The position numbers were made by a program, and so were the translations under genes. DNA of 64,000 bases from Leminorella richardii (GTDB lineage: Bacteria; Pseudomonadota; Gammaproteobacteria; Enterobacterales; Enterobacteriaceae): the NCBI RefSeq assembly GCF_900478135.1, contig NZ_LS483470.1, forward strand, positions 3,495,001-3,559,000, read 5' to 3'. How positions within the stretch are numbered: the first letter of the stretch is position 1; every line of letters begins with the position of its first letter. The notes below the pieces were generated by a model. The model saw nothing but the letters and a program-made list of their open reading frames with translations, made no database searches and was not told the DNA's origin. Of the stretch, positions 45,439-54,442 are shown one piece after another.

Positions 45439-45472
45439 GAAGCATGCTGTAAGATTCGCCACATCAAGACAA

Positions 45473-45500
45473 GGCGCTCCGCTTGCGGGGCGCTTTTTTA
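45473..45500 (+). terminator. Terminator of frdABCD
   Basis: A G+C-rich stem (GCGCTCCGC/GCGGGGCGC with one mismatch and a TT loop) followed by TTTTTTA, 35 bp after frdD. Confidence 0.88.
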
Positions 45501-45547
45501 TAGGGACAATTAGATAAACGGCTTCGTGTCTATAAATAGAGGGAAAA

Positions 45548-46207
45548 ATGAGTCTTAAACTTTTTGGCTATTATCTGGTTGAGATCTCCCCCAAGCCAGA
45601 CTGGATAGATATAAATAGTCCAAAGATACTGACAGTAAGTAAATGTCTAGGAACACTACACCCGCTATTAGAAGGGTGCTTTTATATCAACCAAGCGAAA
45701 AACCATAAAAACTATCAAAAATCGCTAAAGCTTGATGATGCCAAATTTGCCGATTTAAAAAAGGCGGTCAATACGCTCTATGAACAACAAAAAATAGATT
45801 TCGACAGTCGTTTCCAACACTATCAAGATGCCCGAACGTTTTATGAAAACTATTTATACCAACTGGAAAACATAAAAATTGTTGCACTTGCTGTAGAAGA
45901 ACAGAATACCGATAGCCTACTGAATGAACTAGCCGATTCAACACATGCTTTTTTACTACCGGAAGATAACGTTATTGAAGGTGAACTTCTTGGCTATGAC
46001 ATTCTCGGGTACGAATTCGACTTCTGTCATAGCTATCTTTGCAATGGATTGGACAAAGAGATCTCGCAGCATTTTACGCTTCGGGTCAATGAACTGGGTC
46101 TAATTCAAAACGCCTATGCGGAGGTCGACGCATTTGCTCATCATATAAAGGAGATGGGAGAACCTGTTTTATGGTTGCCCTTCGCCATTTATGATTGTTC
46201 AAAATAG
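45548..46207 (+). CDS. Protein of unknown function
   Basis: A 219-residue protein I do not recognise. It is acidic to neutral, rich in Leu, Tyr, Asn and Lys, with no signal peptide or membrane segment. It has a helical charged centre (about residues 60-110) and a C-terminal aromatic region (LLGYDILGYEFDFCHSYLCN). The gene is clearly more A+T-rich than frd and follows AGAGGG at suitable distance, between two terminators as a single unit. Its composition and isolation suggest acquired DNA. An immunity-type protein is conceivable, but nothing in the sequence proves it. Confidence 0.7.
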   Translation: MSLKLFGYYLVEISPKPDWIDINSPKILTVSKCLGTLHPLLEGCFYINQAKNHKNYQKSLKLDDAKFADLKKAVNTLYEQQKIDFDSRFQHYQDARTFYENYLYQLENIKIVALAVEEQNTDSLLNELADSTHAFLLPEDNVIEGELLGYDILGYEFDFCHSYLCNGLDKEISQHFTLRVNELGLIQNAYAEVDAFAHHIKEMGEPVLWLPFAIYDCSK

Positions 46208-46228
46208 AAGCGCAAGCGTTATAACGTA

Positions 46229-46261
46229 AAACGCCCCTTTGGCAGAACCTAAGGGGCGTTT
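46229..46261. terminator. Bidirectional terminator
   Basis: An 11-bp stem (AAACGCCCCTT/AAGGGGCGTTT) with an 11-base loop lies between the convergent unknown gene and autotransporter gene. It is flanked by short T-rich or A-rich sequence on both sides. Confidence 0.8.
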
Positions 46262-46288
46262 GTCTATCAATGGCTGTATGTCCTGCGG

Positions 46289-49111
46289 CTAAAACGTAAA
46301 CGTAAAGCCCATATTCACAGAGTTAACGTTCTGCGCATCGCTGAAATACTGTTCGTAGAACAGGTTCAGCGCCATCTGGTCATTCATCAACCACTCAAAG
46401 CCGCTTCCCACCATCAAGACGTCTTTAGGCAGTTCTGCACCGCGAAGAGGCATGTACTGATTAACGCCGGTAAAGCTGGCACTGTAGCGCTGATTGCTCT
46501 GCACTACGGCGCGCTGGTAGTGGGTTTTCGCCGTCAGGTTAACTCGCCCCTGATCCCCCATATCCCAACCGTAGCCCGCACGCACGCCCATTCCTGCCTG
46601 TAGCCTATCAGTAGTTTGTGACTTCGCCTGCAGGCCAAAGCCAGAAGCGCCGTTTTCCTTAAATCCATCCTGCTTCAGGTTGATATACTGCGTATCAACA
46701 TAGGGAGTAACCTGCCAGTTATCGCCCTTCACGCGATAGCCCGCTTCACTGCCAACCGTAAAGTAGTTACCACTCTGATCGCTGCTGACGCGGGAGGAGT
46801 CTGTACCCAGCAGTAGCGTTCGCTTCTGCTGCCCGTCATAGTAACCAGATGCCACACGACCCGTCACATAATAGGCGTCAAACATCTTACCTCCGTAGAG
46901 CGAGGCTTCCCCCACGGTTCCACTGTTGTACTCTGAACCGCGGCTTAGGCTGCCATAGGTATTGCTGCGCGTTAACGATGAACCGATGAAGGTGTTCTTA
47001 TCCAGAAAGACGTCGCTTCCCATCACCCAGCCGTTCATTGAGTAGTTCACACCGGAAAAACCACCTCCAGTCATACTGCTCTGGTAGTTAACGTTCTGCG
47101 TCCAACTGCTGCTGACTGGTGCTTCCATAAGCTGAGCAATGTGGTCAGACACGTGGCGGTTGTTCACGTTCACTGCCTGAAGCGTCATCGCACGGCTGGC
47201 GGCTGGCAGCTGCCCTGACAGGCTTTCTAAAGATGCCTGAGCAATTTCCGGCGTTGGTGACTGTTGCAGGCTGGCCGCCCCCTTCAAAAACTCGCTATCC
47301 TGCACACCACTTGGCGATGGTGAACCGCTGTTTTGCGCATCTAACAGGCTAAACGCCTGCTCAAGCCTTGCGGCACCCGCACTGGCTGCCGCATTGTAGT
47401 TCACACCAGAAACCTCGGTGGCGTTAACTCGCTTCACGTCTAACCATGCCTGAGTGCTGCTGTAGCTCACCGTTGCATCAACAAAAACGCCCGCAGCCTG
47501 AGTGAACGTATTGAAGGTACCGTTCAGCCCGCCTTTTGCGCTAAGCACATCCTGACGCGCCTTGGTAACATAGCCCTGCGGAATACCCAGCACGTGAAGA
47601 TTTCCGGCAACGTTCGCTGAGCCCGTGACGTTCAGCGTTGACCCCAGCATCAGAGCCAGTTGACCGTCAGCCGTTTGTGTATAGCTGCCGTGAAACGCAG
47701 TTTCGCCGTTACGCAACACAACACTGCCTTGGTTATAGACGTCTCCACCTACCTTCCTCACGTCCAGCGTACCAAGCCTTCTGACGTTGATATCGGAAGC
47801 GATACTCTTTTCAGAGGCCAATCTGCCTCCGAGCACGTTTGTCGTTCCCCTGTAGGTGGCGTTTTCTGTTAGCACCAGAGTGCCAGTACCGTCTTTTGTT
47901 AACCCGCCGTCACCGCTAATAGGATTGCGCCAGGTTGAGGTATAGCCGTCGAAGCTAACGGAAACGTCACCCCAGTCAAATTTTGACGGGCCTTTTATCG
48001 CCGCAGCAGCATTCAACAGGCCGTAGCCAAAGGTGCTATCCACACCGGCCGCACCTAAGTCAGTAGCGGTACCCAACAGCGTCTGTCGAACCAGATCGTT
48101 ACTGAAATAAGGGTATGCCTGCCAAACCATCGCCGCAGCCCCAGAGACCTGAGGTGCTGCAAACGAAGTGCCCGATACGGTAGTAAAATCACCGTTGGTG
48201 GTAAGAACAGATACGGTTCCGGGTGCGACGAGGCAGTAGTGCATACTGGCACCACAGGCGTTGGCATAAGAAGCCAGCCTGTCAGGATGGCTGGTATCCA
48301 CAGCGCTGACGACAAGCCAGCCTTTTTCCAGCTGTGAAGACGGAGAAAGGGTTGGCAGCATAGCGATTTGAGTAGGATTAGCCTGTGAATCGTTGCCACT
48401 GGCGAACACGACAAGCCCGCCTCGGGTTTTTATAAAGTTCTGATAGGCATTAACGTAATTATTGGTCACCGCTGTATTCGACGGCTCCCATACGGGCATG
48501 CTCCATGAGTTATTGAGGATTTTCGCCCCTGCATCAGCCACGTCATAGTTAACTCGGGTAAGTGAATAGCCCTTATTTCCTACTGACGTCGGTGTATCGG
48601 AGATAATACGCGCACTGACAATAGACACATCAGGTGCAATACCGCCGGAGAAATCACCAATGCGCTGACCCGCCAGCACCTGAGCCACCATGGTACCGTG
48701 ACCGCGAACGTCACCCACACTGGTATTGTTGGTAGCGGGATCGACATAGGTCAGTGATTTAATCACCACACTCTGAAGCGCTACATTGCTGGTAAGCACG
48801 CCGCTGTCAATGAGGCCGACAATAACGCCTGCTCCGGTGAACCCGGCTTCTCTGGCTTCAGCGGCTTTAGTGATAAAAAGATTTCGGTTATAGGCGGTTG
48901 GTGCAATAGGCGCTGTAGGTGAGACAACTCCGCCGGCGTTGCTCGAGGACTGATTTCCAGACCCTGAGTCGCTGCTGTTGTTACCGCCGCCGCCACCACC
49001 ACCACCTCCTCCTCCTCCACCGCCGCCGCCACAGGCAGCAAGCGCCGTAGTGAGAAGAAAAGATCCGGTAAAATAAAGCGTTTGTTTTAATAGAGGTCTT
49101 TTTAAGGACAT
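46289..49111 (-). CDS. Lipoprotein subtilisin-like autotransporter serine protease
   Basis: A 940-residue type Va autotransporter. The signal peptide ends in a lipobox (ALAAC, Cys27), followed by 16 glycines and an Asn/Ser linker. The subtilase passenger has the triad Asp102 (GLIDSGV), His138 (RGHGTMVA) and Ser316 (GTSFAAPQVSG). It continues into an autotransporter-associated repeat (GGLTKDGTGTLVLTENATY) and a C-terminal beta-barrel of about 270 residues ending in Phe (VNMGFTFTF). The lipobox, polyglycine and subtilase architecture matches NalP/SphB1-type surface proteases that cut other exported proteins. The start at 49111 has AGGGG upstream; an ATG at 49141 is less likely. Confidence 0.93.
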   Translation of the reverse strand: MSLKRPLLKQTLYFTGSFLLTTALAACGGGGGGGGGGGGGGGGNNSSDSGSGNQSSSNAGGVVSPTAPIAPTAYNRNLFITKAAEAREAGFTGAGVIVGLIDSGVLTSNVALQSVVIKSLTYVDPATNNTSVGDVRGHGTMVAQVLAGQRIGDFSGGIAPDVSIVSARIISDTPTSVGNKGYSLTRVNYDVADAGAKILNNSWSMPVWEPSNTAVTNNYVNAYQNFIKTRGGLVVFASGNDSQANPTQIAMLPTLSPSSQLEKGWLVVSAVDTSHPDRLASYANACGASMHYCLVAPGTVSVLTTNGDFTTVSGTSFAAPQVSGAAAMVWQAYPYFSNDLVRQTLLGTATDLGAAGVDSTFGYGLLNAAAAIKGPSKFDWGDVSVSFDGYTSTWRNPISGDGGLTKDGTGTLVLTENATYRGTTNVLGGRLASEKSIASDINVRRLGTLDVRKVGGDVYNQGSVVLRNGETAFHGSYTQTADGQLALMLGSTLNVTGSANVAGNLHVLGIPQGYVTKARQDVLSAKGGLNGTFNTFTQAAGVFVDATVSYSSTQAWLDVKRVNATEVSGVNYNAAASAGAARLEQAFSLLDAQNSGSPSPSGVQDSEFLKGAASLQQSPTPEIAQASLESLSGQLPAASRAMTLQAVNVNNRHVSDHIAQLMEAPVSSSWTQNVNYQSSMTGGGFSGVNYSMNGWVMGSDVFLDKNTFIGSSLTRSNTYGSLSRGSEYNSGTVGEASLYGGKMFDAYYVTGRVASGYYDGQQKRTLLLGTDSSRVSSDQSGNYFTVGSEAGYRVKGDNWQVTPYVDTQYINLKQDGFKENGASGFGLQAKSQTTDRLQAGMGVRAGYGWDMGDQGRVNLTAKTHYQRAVVQSNQRYSASFTGVNQYMPLRGAELPKDVLMVGSGFEWLMNDQMALNLFYEQYFSDAQNVNSVNMGFTFTF
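48983..49030 (-). repeat. Trinucleotide GGN tract encoding 16 glycines
   Basis: Sixteen consecutive glycine codons directly after the lipobox cysteine, in blocks of GGC, GGT, GGA and GGT codons. Length change by slippage would keep the frame and alter the linker between the lipid anchor and the protease. Confidence 0.9.
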
Positions 49112-49141
49112 AATAAGCCCCTGACGACCTAAAAGGGTCAT

Positions 49142-49740
49142 CTATAAGCAATTAAACAGTCCTTGAAATCCGCAAATAATAATTTTTATTTCGGTTTTCA
49201 AATATAAGTCATCCCTCCCCCAGAAGACCTTCCCACGGGCTTTGGAGGTAATACTTATTGAATAACGATGTTAAGTTGCTTATTGACTAACCCTATCAAA
49301 CTAATGGCAACGACACTTTGATTGGTTATTCTAATTAAATACTAGATGTCTCTTTTTGTAACGTCAACTTTCAAAATGAAAAAAATAGCACCAAGATAAA
49401 AATTGTTCTCATTTAAATAGTAAACAATAAAAACAAAAAATAGAGAATGCAATTAATTGAAAATTAAACACATTCAATAAATATCATCTTGTGAAAAAAA
49501 GTTCTTTGTTATCATTTATAAACTACTGGTAAAGCAATTAACAAAAAAATTAAATTATTAACGCAGGTGAATCGCTTGGAAAAACACCCATTTTGTATAG
49601 GGTTAAAATGACTGGTTATAAAGTCACCCAGATATTGAACGAATTTTATCTATATAAAAAACAGACATAACCTTAGATGAAAAAAGAAATGAGAAAGCAT
49701 TTAGCAAAAAAAATACCTCATTCTATGTATTAAAAGGCCG
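49142..49740. other. A+T-rich intergenic region without recognisable genes
   Basis: About 600 bp between the autotransporter and the next minus-strand gene. It is very A+T-rich, with many poly-A runs. No open frame with a ribosome binding site, tRNA, repeat or convincing terminator was seen. It must contain the autotransporter promoter, which I could not place. Curved or H-NS-bound DNA is possible. Confidence 0.5.
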
Positions 49741-50916
49741 CTATTCATTTTTTAATGAAAAATGCCCAGCGTGCGAATTAATTTCTTTGTAGGGAAGAAT
49801 AGCCCATTCAGGGTATTCACAGGCGCGTGCAACACGAGGAAAAGAGGGACTAAAAAGAATACCTTTCGGTGTAAAATGCCAGTTAACAAAAGCCCAGTAC
49901 GACTGCGTTCGATAATCACACTCCTCGTTTTCCAACATTCTCTTTGGATAGAGTGCAGCCATTCTTTTTACAAGCCAGGGCGCAAGCAGACGCGAGCGAT
50001 AGTCGGAAAATTCGTCAAAGGTGGCATTTCCCCGCCCCTGTTCGTCATAATATATCGCCTCACCCTTTCCTAACCACAAAACGTCTTCCAGTGACAGTTC
50101 ACGCGCCTGTTTAACGTCAAGATTGATAGGAAAATCAGCAAAGTCTGGATGTGCACCGCCGCAGTAGAAGTGGGTAAACACCTTGGCACTCAGCACGCTT
50201 TTTGAAAAGTAGCTCGGCGTGACGGTTTGAGAAAAATCGGCTTCTCCGGCACTGCTCTGCAATCCACCGTACAGGCAGCCGTGGTAGTCCACGACCGACT
50301 TCCAAAGGCGATCGCGCAGGTGTTCATTAATCTTTTTCAACGACCCCTGAGGATATCCCGACAAAACGCTAAATAGACGAATACCAGAAACCGGCTCTTT
50401 CCACCACTGAAGGTGATACCCCATAAACGTCTGCTCGCGCTCTTTCGTCAGCGACGAAGCGGCGATACGCAAGTAGTCGTATGGGTTTTCCTGACGCAGC
50501 GCCTGTAGATAAGGCGTATCGTCTTTCTGCTCTTTAAGATCCTGCGCAAGCGTCAACTGCACGGGCTGAGTTTTGCCCCCTACGCTGCGCCACTGACCTT
50601 TCAATGAGCCATCCTGTACCTGATACAGAGTTATCGATGATGTAGCAATGGGATTTTCTGCACGTCGATTCTCATACAGGTTCAGGCGTCCGTCAGCCGA
50701 CTTGGTTCCCGACAGCGCAATGTCGTTATGATAGCGCCGATAGAAATAGCGCCCAACGATGCTGTCGTCATCCTCAATGGACAGTTCAACAACGACCGCC
50801 TGCGCGCCAATCACGCCGGTATAAACAGAGCGAGGCTCTTGCTCCGCGCTCACTGAGAACGCAGTTAAAAGCCAGAAGCACCCTGCCATCAGCGTGAATA
50901 CCAGACGTTTTATCAT
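49741..50916 (-). CDS. Exported protein with DUF3298/RsiV-like C-terminal domain
   Basis: A 391-residue protein with a Sec signal peptide (about residues 1-24, ending SVSA). The N-terminal part is beta-rich (YTGVIGAQAVVVELSIEDDD). The C-terminal half (VFTHFYCGGAHPDFADFPIN, then LSLEDVLWLG and ILPYKEI) resembles the DUF3298/RsiV fold, whose members include lysozyme-binding proteins. The role is unknown. Four or more cysteines suggest periplasmic disulfides. Confidence 0.8.
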   Translation of the reverse strand: MIKRLVFTLMAGCFWLLTAFSVSAEQEPRSVYTGVIGAQAVVVELSIEDDDSIVGRYFYRRYHNDIALSGTKSADGRLNLYENRRAENPIATSSITLYQVQDGSLKGQWRSVGGKTQPVQLTLAQDLKEQKDDTPYLQALRQENPYDYLRIAASSLTKEREQTFMGYHLQWWKEPVSGIRLFSVLSGYPQGSLKKINEHLRDRLWKSVVDYHGCLYGGLQSSAGEADFSQTVTPSYFSKSVLSAKVFTHFYCGGAHPDFADFPINLDVKQARELSLEDVLWLGKGEAIYYDEQGRGNATFDEFSDYRSRLLAPWLVKRMAALYPKRMLENEECDYRTQSYWAFVNWHFTPKGILFSPSFPRVARACEYPEWAILPYKEINSHAGHFSLKNE

Positions 50917-50974
50917 TTTTATTATTGCTCGCTCAGCGGCGCTTTATTTTGCCATGAGCGATAAGTATAGAACC

Positions 50975-53254
50975 TTAATTGCGAGATGCCGCCACAATTG
51001 CCTGACCAAACGCTAAACCGCCGTCTCCCATGGGCAATCGCTCAGGATAAATGACGCGCAGCCCCTCAAGGCGCTCTACCAGTAGCGAGCGCAATAGGCG
51101 GTTGTGTAGCACACCGCCAGCCAGCGCCACGGTCGATACACGGTGCTGCTGTGCAAAGGCTTTCGCCATGTCGCCCATACCGTTCGCCAGAGCCTGATGA
51201 AAAGCGTAGGCGCGATCTGCCATTGGCGCTCGATAGGCTAGCCACTGCCGCCAGAACGTCGCTAAATCCAACGTATCACCACTAAACGGCATCGTGACGG
51301 GATGCTCCCGATTACAGCAGCATTGGCGGGCAATCGCTTCCAGCCGGCAGGCCGCTTCCCCCTCCCAGCTTATGCCGTTTGGAGAAATCGATAGCGCCGC
51401 AGCAACCGCGTCAAACAGCCGCCCACAGGAAGAGGCCTCTGGAGAGTTTAGCCCCCGCTCAACGGCAACGGCCAGCGGCTGCCAAGGGTGAGCCATCACG
51501 ACCGCCGCTTCAGGGTAGTTCTTCCAGTCGGGTAAAAAGCGCTGCCACTGGGCAAGGAGGTTTCTCCATGGCTCTTTCGACGCCTTGTCGCCACCCGGCA
51601 TGGCAACAGCGGGCAGGCCACCAAGGCGCTGGCAGCTCTGATAGTCCACCAGCAGGCACTCGCCGCCCCATAGCTGCCCATTTTCACCATACCCCAATCC
51701 ATCCAGCGCTAGGCCGATAACTGAACCACCCTCTCTGCGCCAGCCGTGTTCCGCCATCGTCGCGGCAATATGGGCATGGTGGTGCAGCACCTCCACCAGC
51801 GGCAGGTTGGCTTTTTGTGCCAGCTCTCGCCCTAAACGATGGCTAACGTAGCCAGGATGAGCATCGACAGCGATAGCCGCCGGCGTAAAGCGATAAATAT
51901 CTTCAAACAGAGTTAGTGCAGAACGGTACTGCTGCTCAATATCGACATCGTCCAGATCGCCAAGGTGCTGGCTCAACACCGCGGCATTGCCCCGAAGCAG
52001 GCAAAACGCGTTTTTTAGATCGGCTCCCATCGCCAGCTGTGGGGGCTCGTCGCGGAACCCTTCAGGCAGTTCAATCGCATCGGGTACGTAGCCCCGCGAG
52101 CGACGCATCATCTCTGCGCGCCCTCCCTGCCAGCGAACAACGGAGTCATCGGCTCGCTGCACAATATCTCGGTTGTGCATCAAAAACAGATCGGCAATCC
52201 CTCCCAGATCTGCTAGCGCCTGTTCATTAGAAAGAGCGGGAGGTTTACCAGAGGCGTTGCCTGACGTCATCACCAGCGGCCTTCCTACTTTCTCCATCAG
52301 CAAATGCTGTAAAGGGTTAGCGGGCAGCATCAGGCCAACCTCATCCAGCCCGGGGCACACTGCGCGACTCAGTGGAGACCCTATTGATGTCTCTACCAGT
52401 ACGATAGGCGCCGGGCCGCTTTGCAGAAGCTGACGCAGGCTCGGTTCATTTTCCCGGCTGCAAAAGCTCAGCCAGTCTGCCGAAGGCAGCATCACCGCCA
52501 GTGGTTTAGTGGGTCGATGTTTGCGCTTTCTCAGCAGAGCGACAGCCTCGTCGCTGGTTGCATCGCAGGCTAGGTGAAAACCGCCCAGCCCTTTAATAGC
52601 CAGAATGCCGCCGTTAAGCAACAGCTCAGCAGCCTTTTCTAACGCCAGATCGCCAACAGTACCAGTCGGCTGAGGGTCACTTGCTCTGCTCAACCAAACG
52701 TACGGCCCACAGACCGAACAGGCGTTCGGCTGGGCGTGAAAGCGCCTGTCCGCTGGGGACTCATACTCCATACGGCACAGAGGACAAAGGGGAAACGAAG
52801 CCATGGCAGTAAACGGGCGATCGTAGGGCATCTTGCGGACGATCGTGAAGCGCGGCCCACAGTGGGTACAGTTGATAAAAGGATAGTGATAGCGTCGATT
52901 GTTACTGTCGAACAGTTCATTCAGGCAGGCAGGACAGGTCGCCGCATCGGGGATCACCTGTGTATCCATTGGCCCTTCACCACTGCTGCGAATGGTGAAG
53001 TCTGTCGGCTGTGTCGCCCAGTCGAACGACGTCGGCGTTACGCTTTCAATACGCGCCAGCGGCGGGCAGCGAGCATAAAGCTGCTCAACAAATGCCGCGG
53101 GAGCAGACTCGGCCAACAGGCGAACCAGAACCCCTTCGGCATCATTACAGACATCGCCCAGAAGGCCCATTTCGTGAGCCAACTGCCAAACGTAGGGTCG
53201 AAAGCCAACGCCCTGCACTTTGCCTTTAATTCTCAGCTGAATTCCACTGGGCAC
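50975..53254 (-). CDS. hypF: Carbamoyltransferase HypF
   Basis: Makes the carbamoyl group that HypE converts to the cyanide ligand of NiFe hydrogenases. The 759-residue protein has an N-terminal acylphosphatase domain (KVQGVGFRPYVWQLA), two zinc-finger-like cysteine motifs (CPACLNEL...CTHCGPRF, CPLCRMEY...CSVCGP), a YrdC-like domain and a C-terminal Kae1-like domain (HHHAHIAATMAEHG). A GTG start at 53254 is preferred because GAGGGGAG precedes it and it matches the E. coli N-terminus; a TTG at 53284 is also open. It is about 22 kb from the hyp operon it serves. Confidence 0.95.
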   Translation of the reverse strand: MPSGIQLRIKGKVQGVGFRPYVWQLAHEMGLLGDVCNDAEGVLVRLLAESAPAAFVEQLYARCPPLARIESVTPTSFDWATQPTDFTIRSSGEGPMDTQVIPDAATCPACLNELFDSNNRRYHYPFINCTHCGPRFTIVRKMPYDRPFTAMASFPLCPLCRMEYESPADRRFHAQPNACSVCGPYVWLSRASDPQPTGTVGDLALEKAAELLLNGGILAIKGLGGFHLACDATSDEAVALLRKRKHRPTKPLAVMLPSADWLSFCSRENEPSLRQLLQSGPAPIVLVETSIGSPLSRAVCPGLDEVGLMLPANPLQHLLMEKVGRPLVMTSGNASGKPPALSNEQALADLGGIADLFLMHNRDIVQRADDSVVRWQGGRAEMMRRSRGYVPDAIELPEGFRDEPPQLAMGADLKNAFCLLRGNAAVLSQHLGDLDDVDIEQQYRSALTLFEDIYRFTPAAIAVDAHPGYVSHRLGRELAQKANLPLVEVLHHHAHIAATMAEHGWRREGGSVIGLALDGLGYGENGQLWGGECLLVDYQSCQRLGGLPAVAMPGGDKASKEPWRNLLAQWQRFLPDWKNYPEAAVVMAHPWQPLAVAVERGLNSPEASSCGRLFDAVAAALSISPNGISWEGEAACRLEAIARQCCCNREHPVTMPFSGDTLDLATFWRQWLAYRAPMADRAYAFHQALANGMGDMAKAFAQQHRVSTVALAGGVLHNRLLRSLLVERLEGLRVIYPERLPMGDGGLAFGQAIVAASRN

Positions 53255-53469
53255 TCTGTTGCTCCCCTCAAAAACCACGCGCAATGGAGGCTATTTTGCA
53301 CCCCGAAAGGCCCCGCCACCACCAAAAGATCCAAAGAAATGATAGACAAACAGAGAAAAACTGCTGCCCTCATCGCCAAGATGTCTATAATGAACCACTG
53401 CATCTGCTGATTTTACAGCGCAAATGATTGTGGTAAACGAGCGGTACAGCTCCCAGGACACGATGGTTT

Positions 53470-54423
53470 ATGAACGAAAAACAGCAACTATTTGGCTTAA
53501 GCCCCTACATGGAATTCAGTCGTGAGCAGTGGGCGGCACTTCGGGATTCTGAGCCTCTGACCTTGACCGAAGAAGAAATCGCCAGCCTCAAGGGCATCAA
53601 TGAAGACCTGTCGCTGGATGAAGTATTAGAGATCTATCTTCCCCTGTCCCGCCTGTTGAATTTTTATATCGACAGTAACCTGCAAAACCACGTGGTACTG
53701 GAAAAGTTTCTCGGCGTTCGCAAGCAGCGCGTTCCCTATATTATCAGCGTTGCCGGTAGCGTTGCGGTGGGTAAAAGCACCAGCGCCCGCGTGCTGCAGG
53801 CGCTGCTAAGCCGCTGGAGCAAAGGGCTCCGGGTCGAGCTGGTCACCACCGACGGCTTTCTGCTGCCAAATCAGATACTGCGCGAACGCGATATGATGAA
53901 AAAGAAGGGCTTTCCACAGTCTTACGACATCATGAACCTAGTGCGCTTCGTTTCGGAGATCAAGTCGGGTAAAGCGCAGGTTGAAGCGCCCGTCTATTCA
54001 CACCTGATTTATGACATCATTGCCGGAGAAACTCAGGTCGTCGAGCAGCCAGATATTTTGATCCTCGAGGGGCTAAACGTGCTGCAAAGCGGTATGGACT
54101 ACCCCCACTCTCCTCACCGCGTCTTCGTGTCGGACTTTGTCGACTTCTCTATTTACGTCGACGCCAAAGAAGATCTGCTGCGCCAGTGGTATATCAACCG
54201 TTTCCTTAAGTTTCGTCAGGGGGCGTTCTCCGATCCGGACTCCTATTTCCACAGCTATGCAAAGCTGTCAGAAGAGCAGGCGATCAATATTGCTGACGGT
54301 ATCTGGCGGGAAATCAACGGGCTGAATCTGGTGCAAAACATTCTGCCAACCCGGGAACGGGCAAGCCTCATCCTAACCAAGGGCGCGAATCACGCCGTTG
54401 AGCAGGTGAGGCTGAGGAAATAG
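53470..54423 (+). CDS. coaA: Pantothenate kinase CoaA
   Basis: Type I pantothenate kinase, first step of CoA synthesis. It has 317 residues (E. coli 316) with P-loop GSVAVGKST (residues 96-104) and the conserved YSHLIYDIIAGE region. In E. coli it neighbours birA on one side and thrU on the other; here the birA side is kept apart from one inserted gene and the thrU side is displaced by about 47.6 kb. Confidence 0.97.
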   Translation: MNEKQQLFGLSPYMEFSREQWAALRDSEPLTLTEEEIASLKGINEDLSLDEVLEIYLPLSRLLNFYIDSNLQNHVVLEKFLGVRKQRVPYIISVAGSVAVGKSTSARVLQALLSRWSKGLRVELVTTDGFLLPNQILRERDMMKKKGFPQSYDIMNLVRFVSEIKSGKAQVEAPVYSHLIYDIIAGETQVVEQPDILILEGLNVLQSGMDYPHSPHRVFVSDFVDFSIYVDAKEDLLRQWYINRFLKFRQGAFSDPDSYFHSYAKLSEEQAINIADGIWREINGLNLVQNILPTRERASLILTKGANHAVEQVRLRK

Positions 54424-54442
54424 GCGAAAAGATCGGGCGGTG

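Noticed and set aside
5891..53469. Whole 47.6-kb block as a genomic island with integrase at the tRNA gene
   Set aside because: No integrase, transposase or tRNA-end direct repeat was seen. The block contains core-type genes, so a mobile island is not supported, although the altered gene order is reported as a finding.
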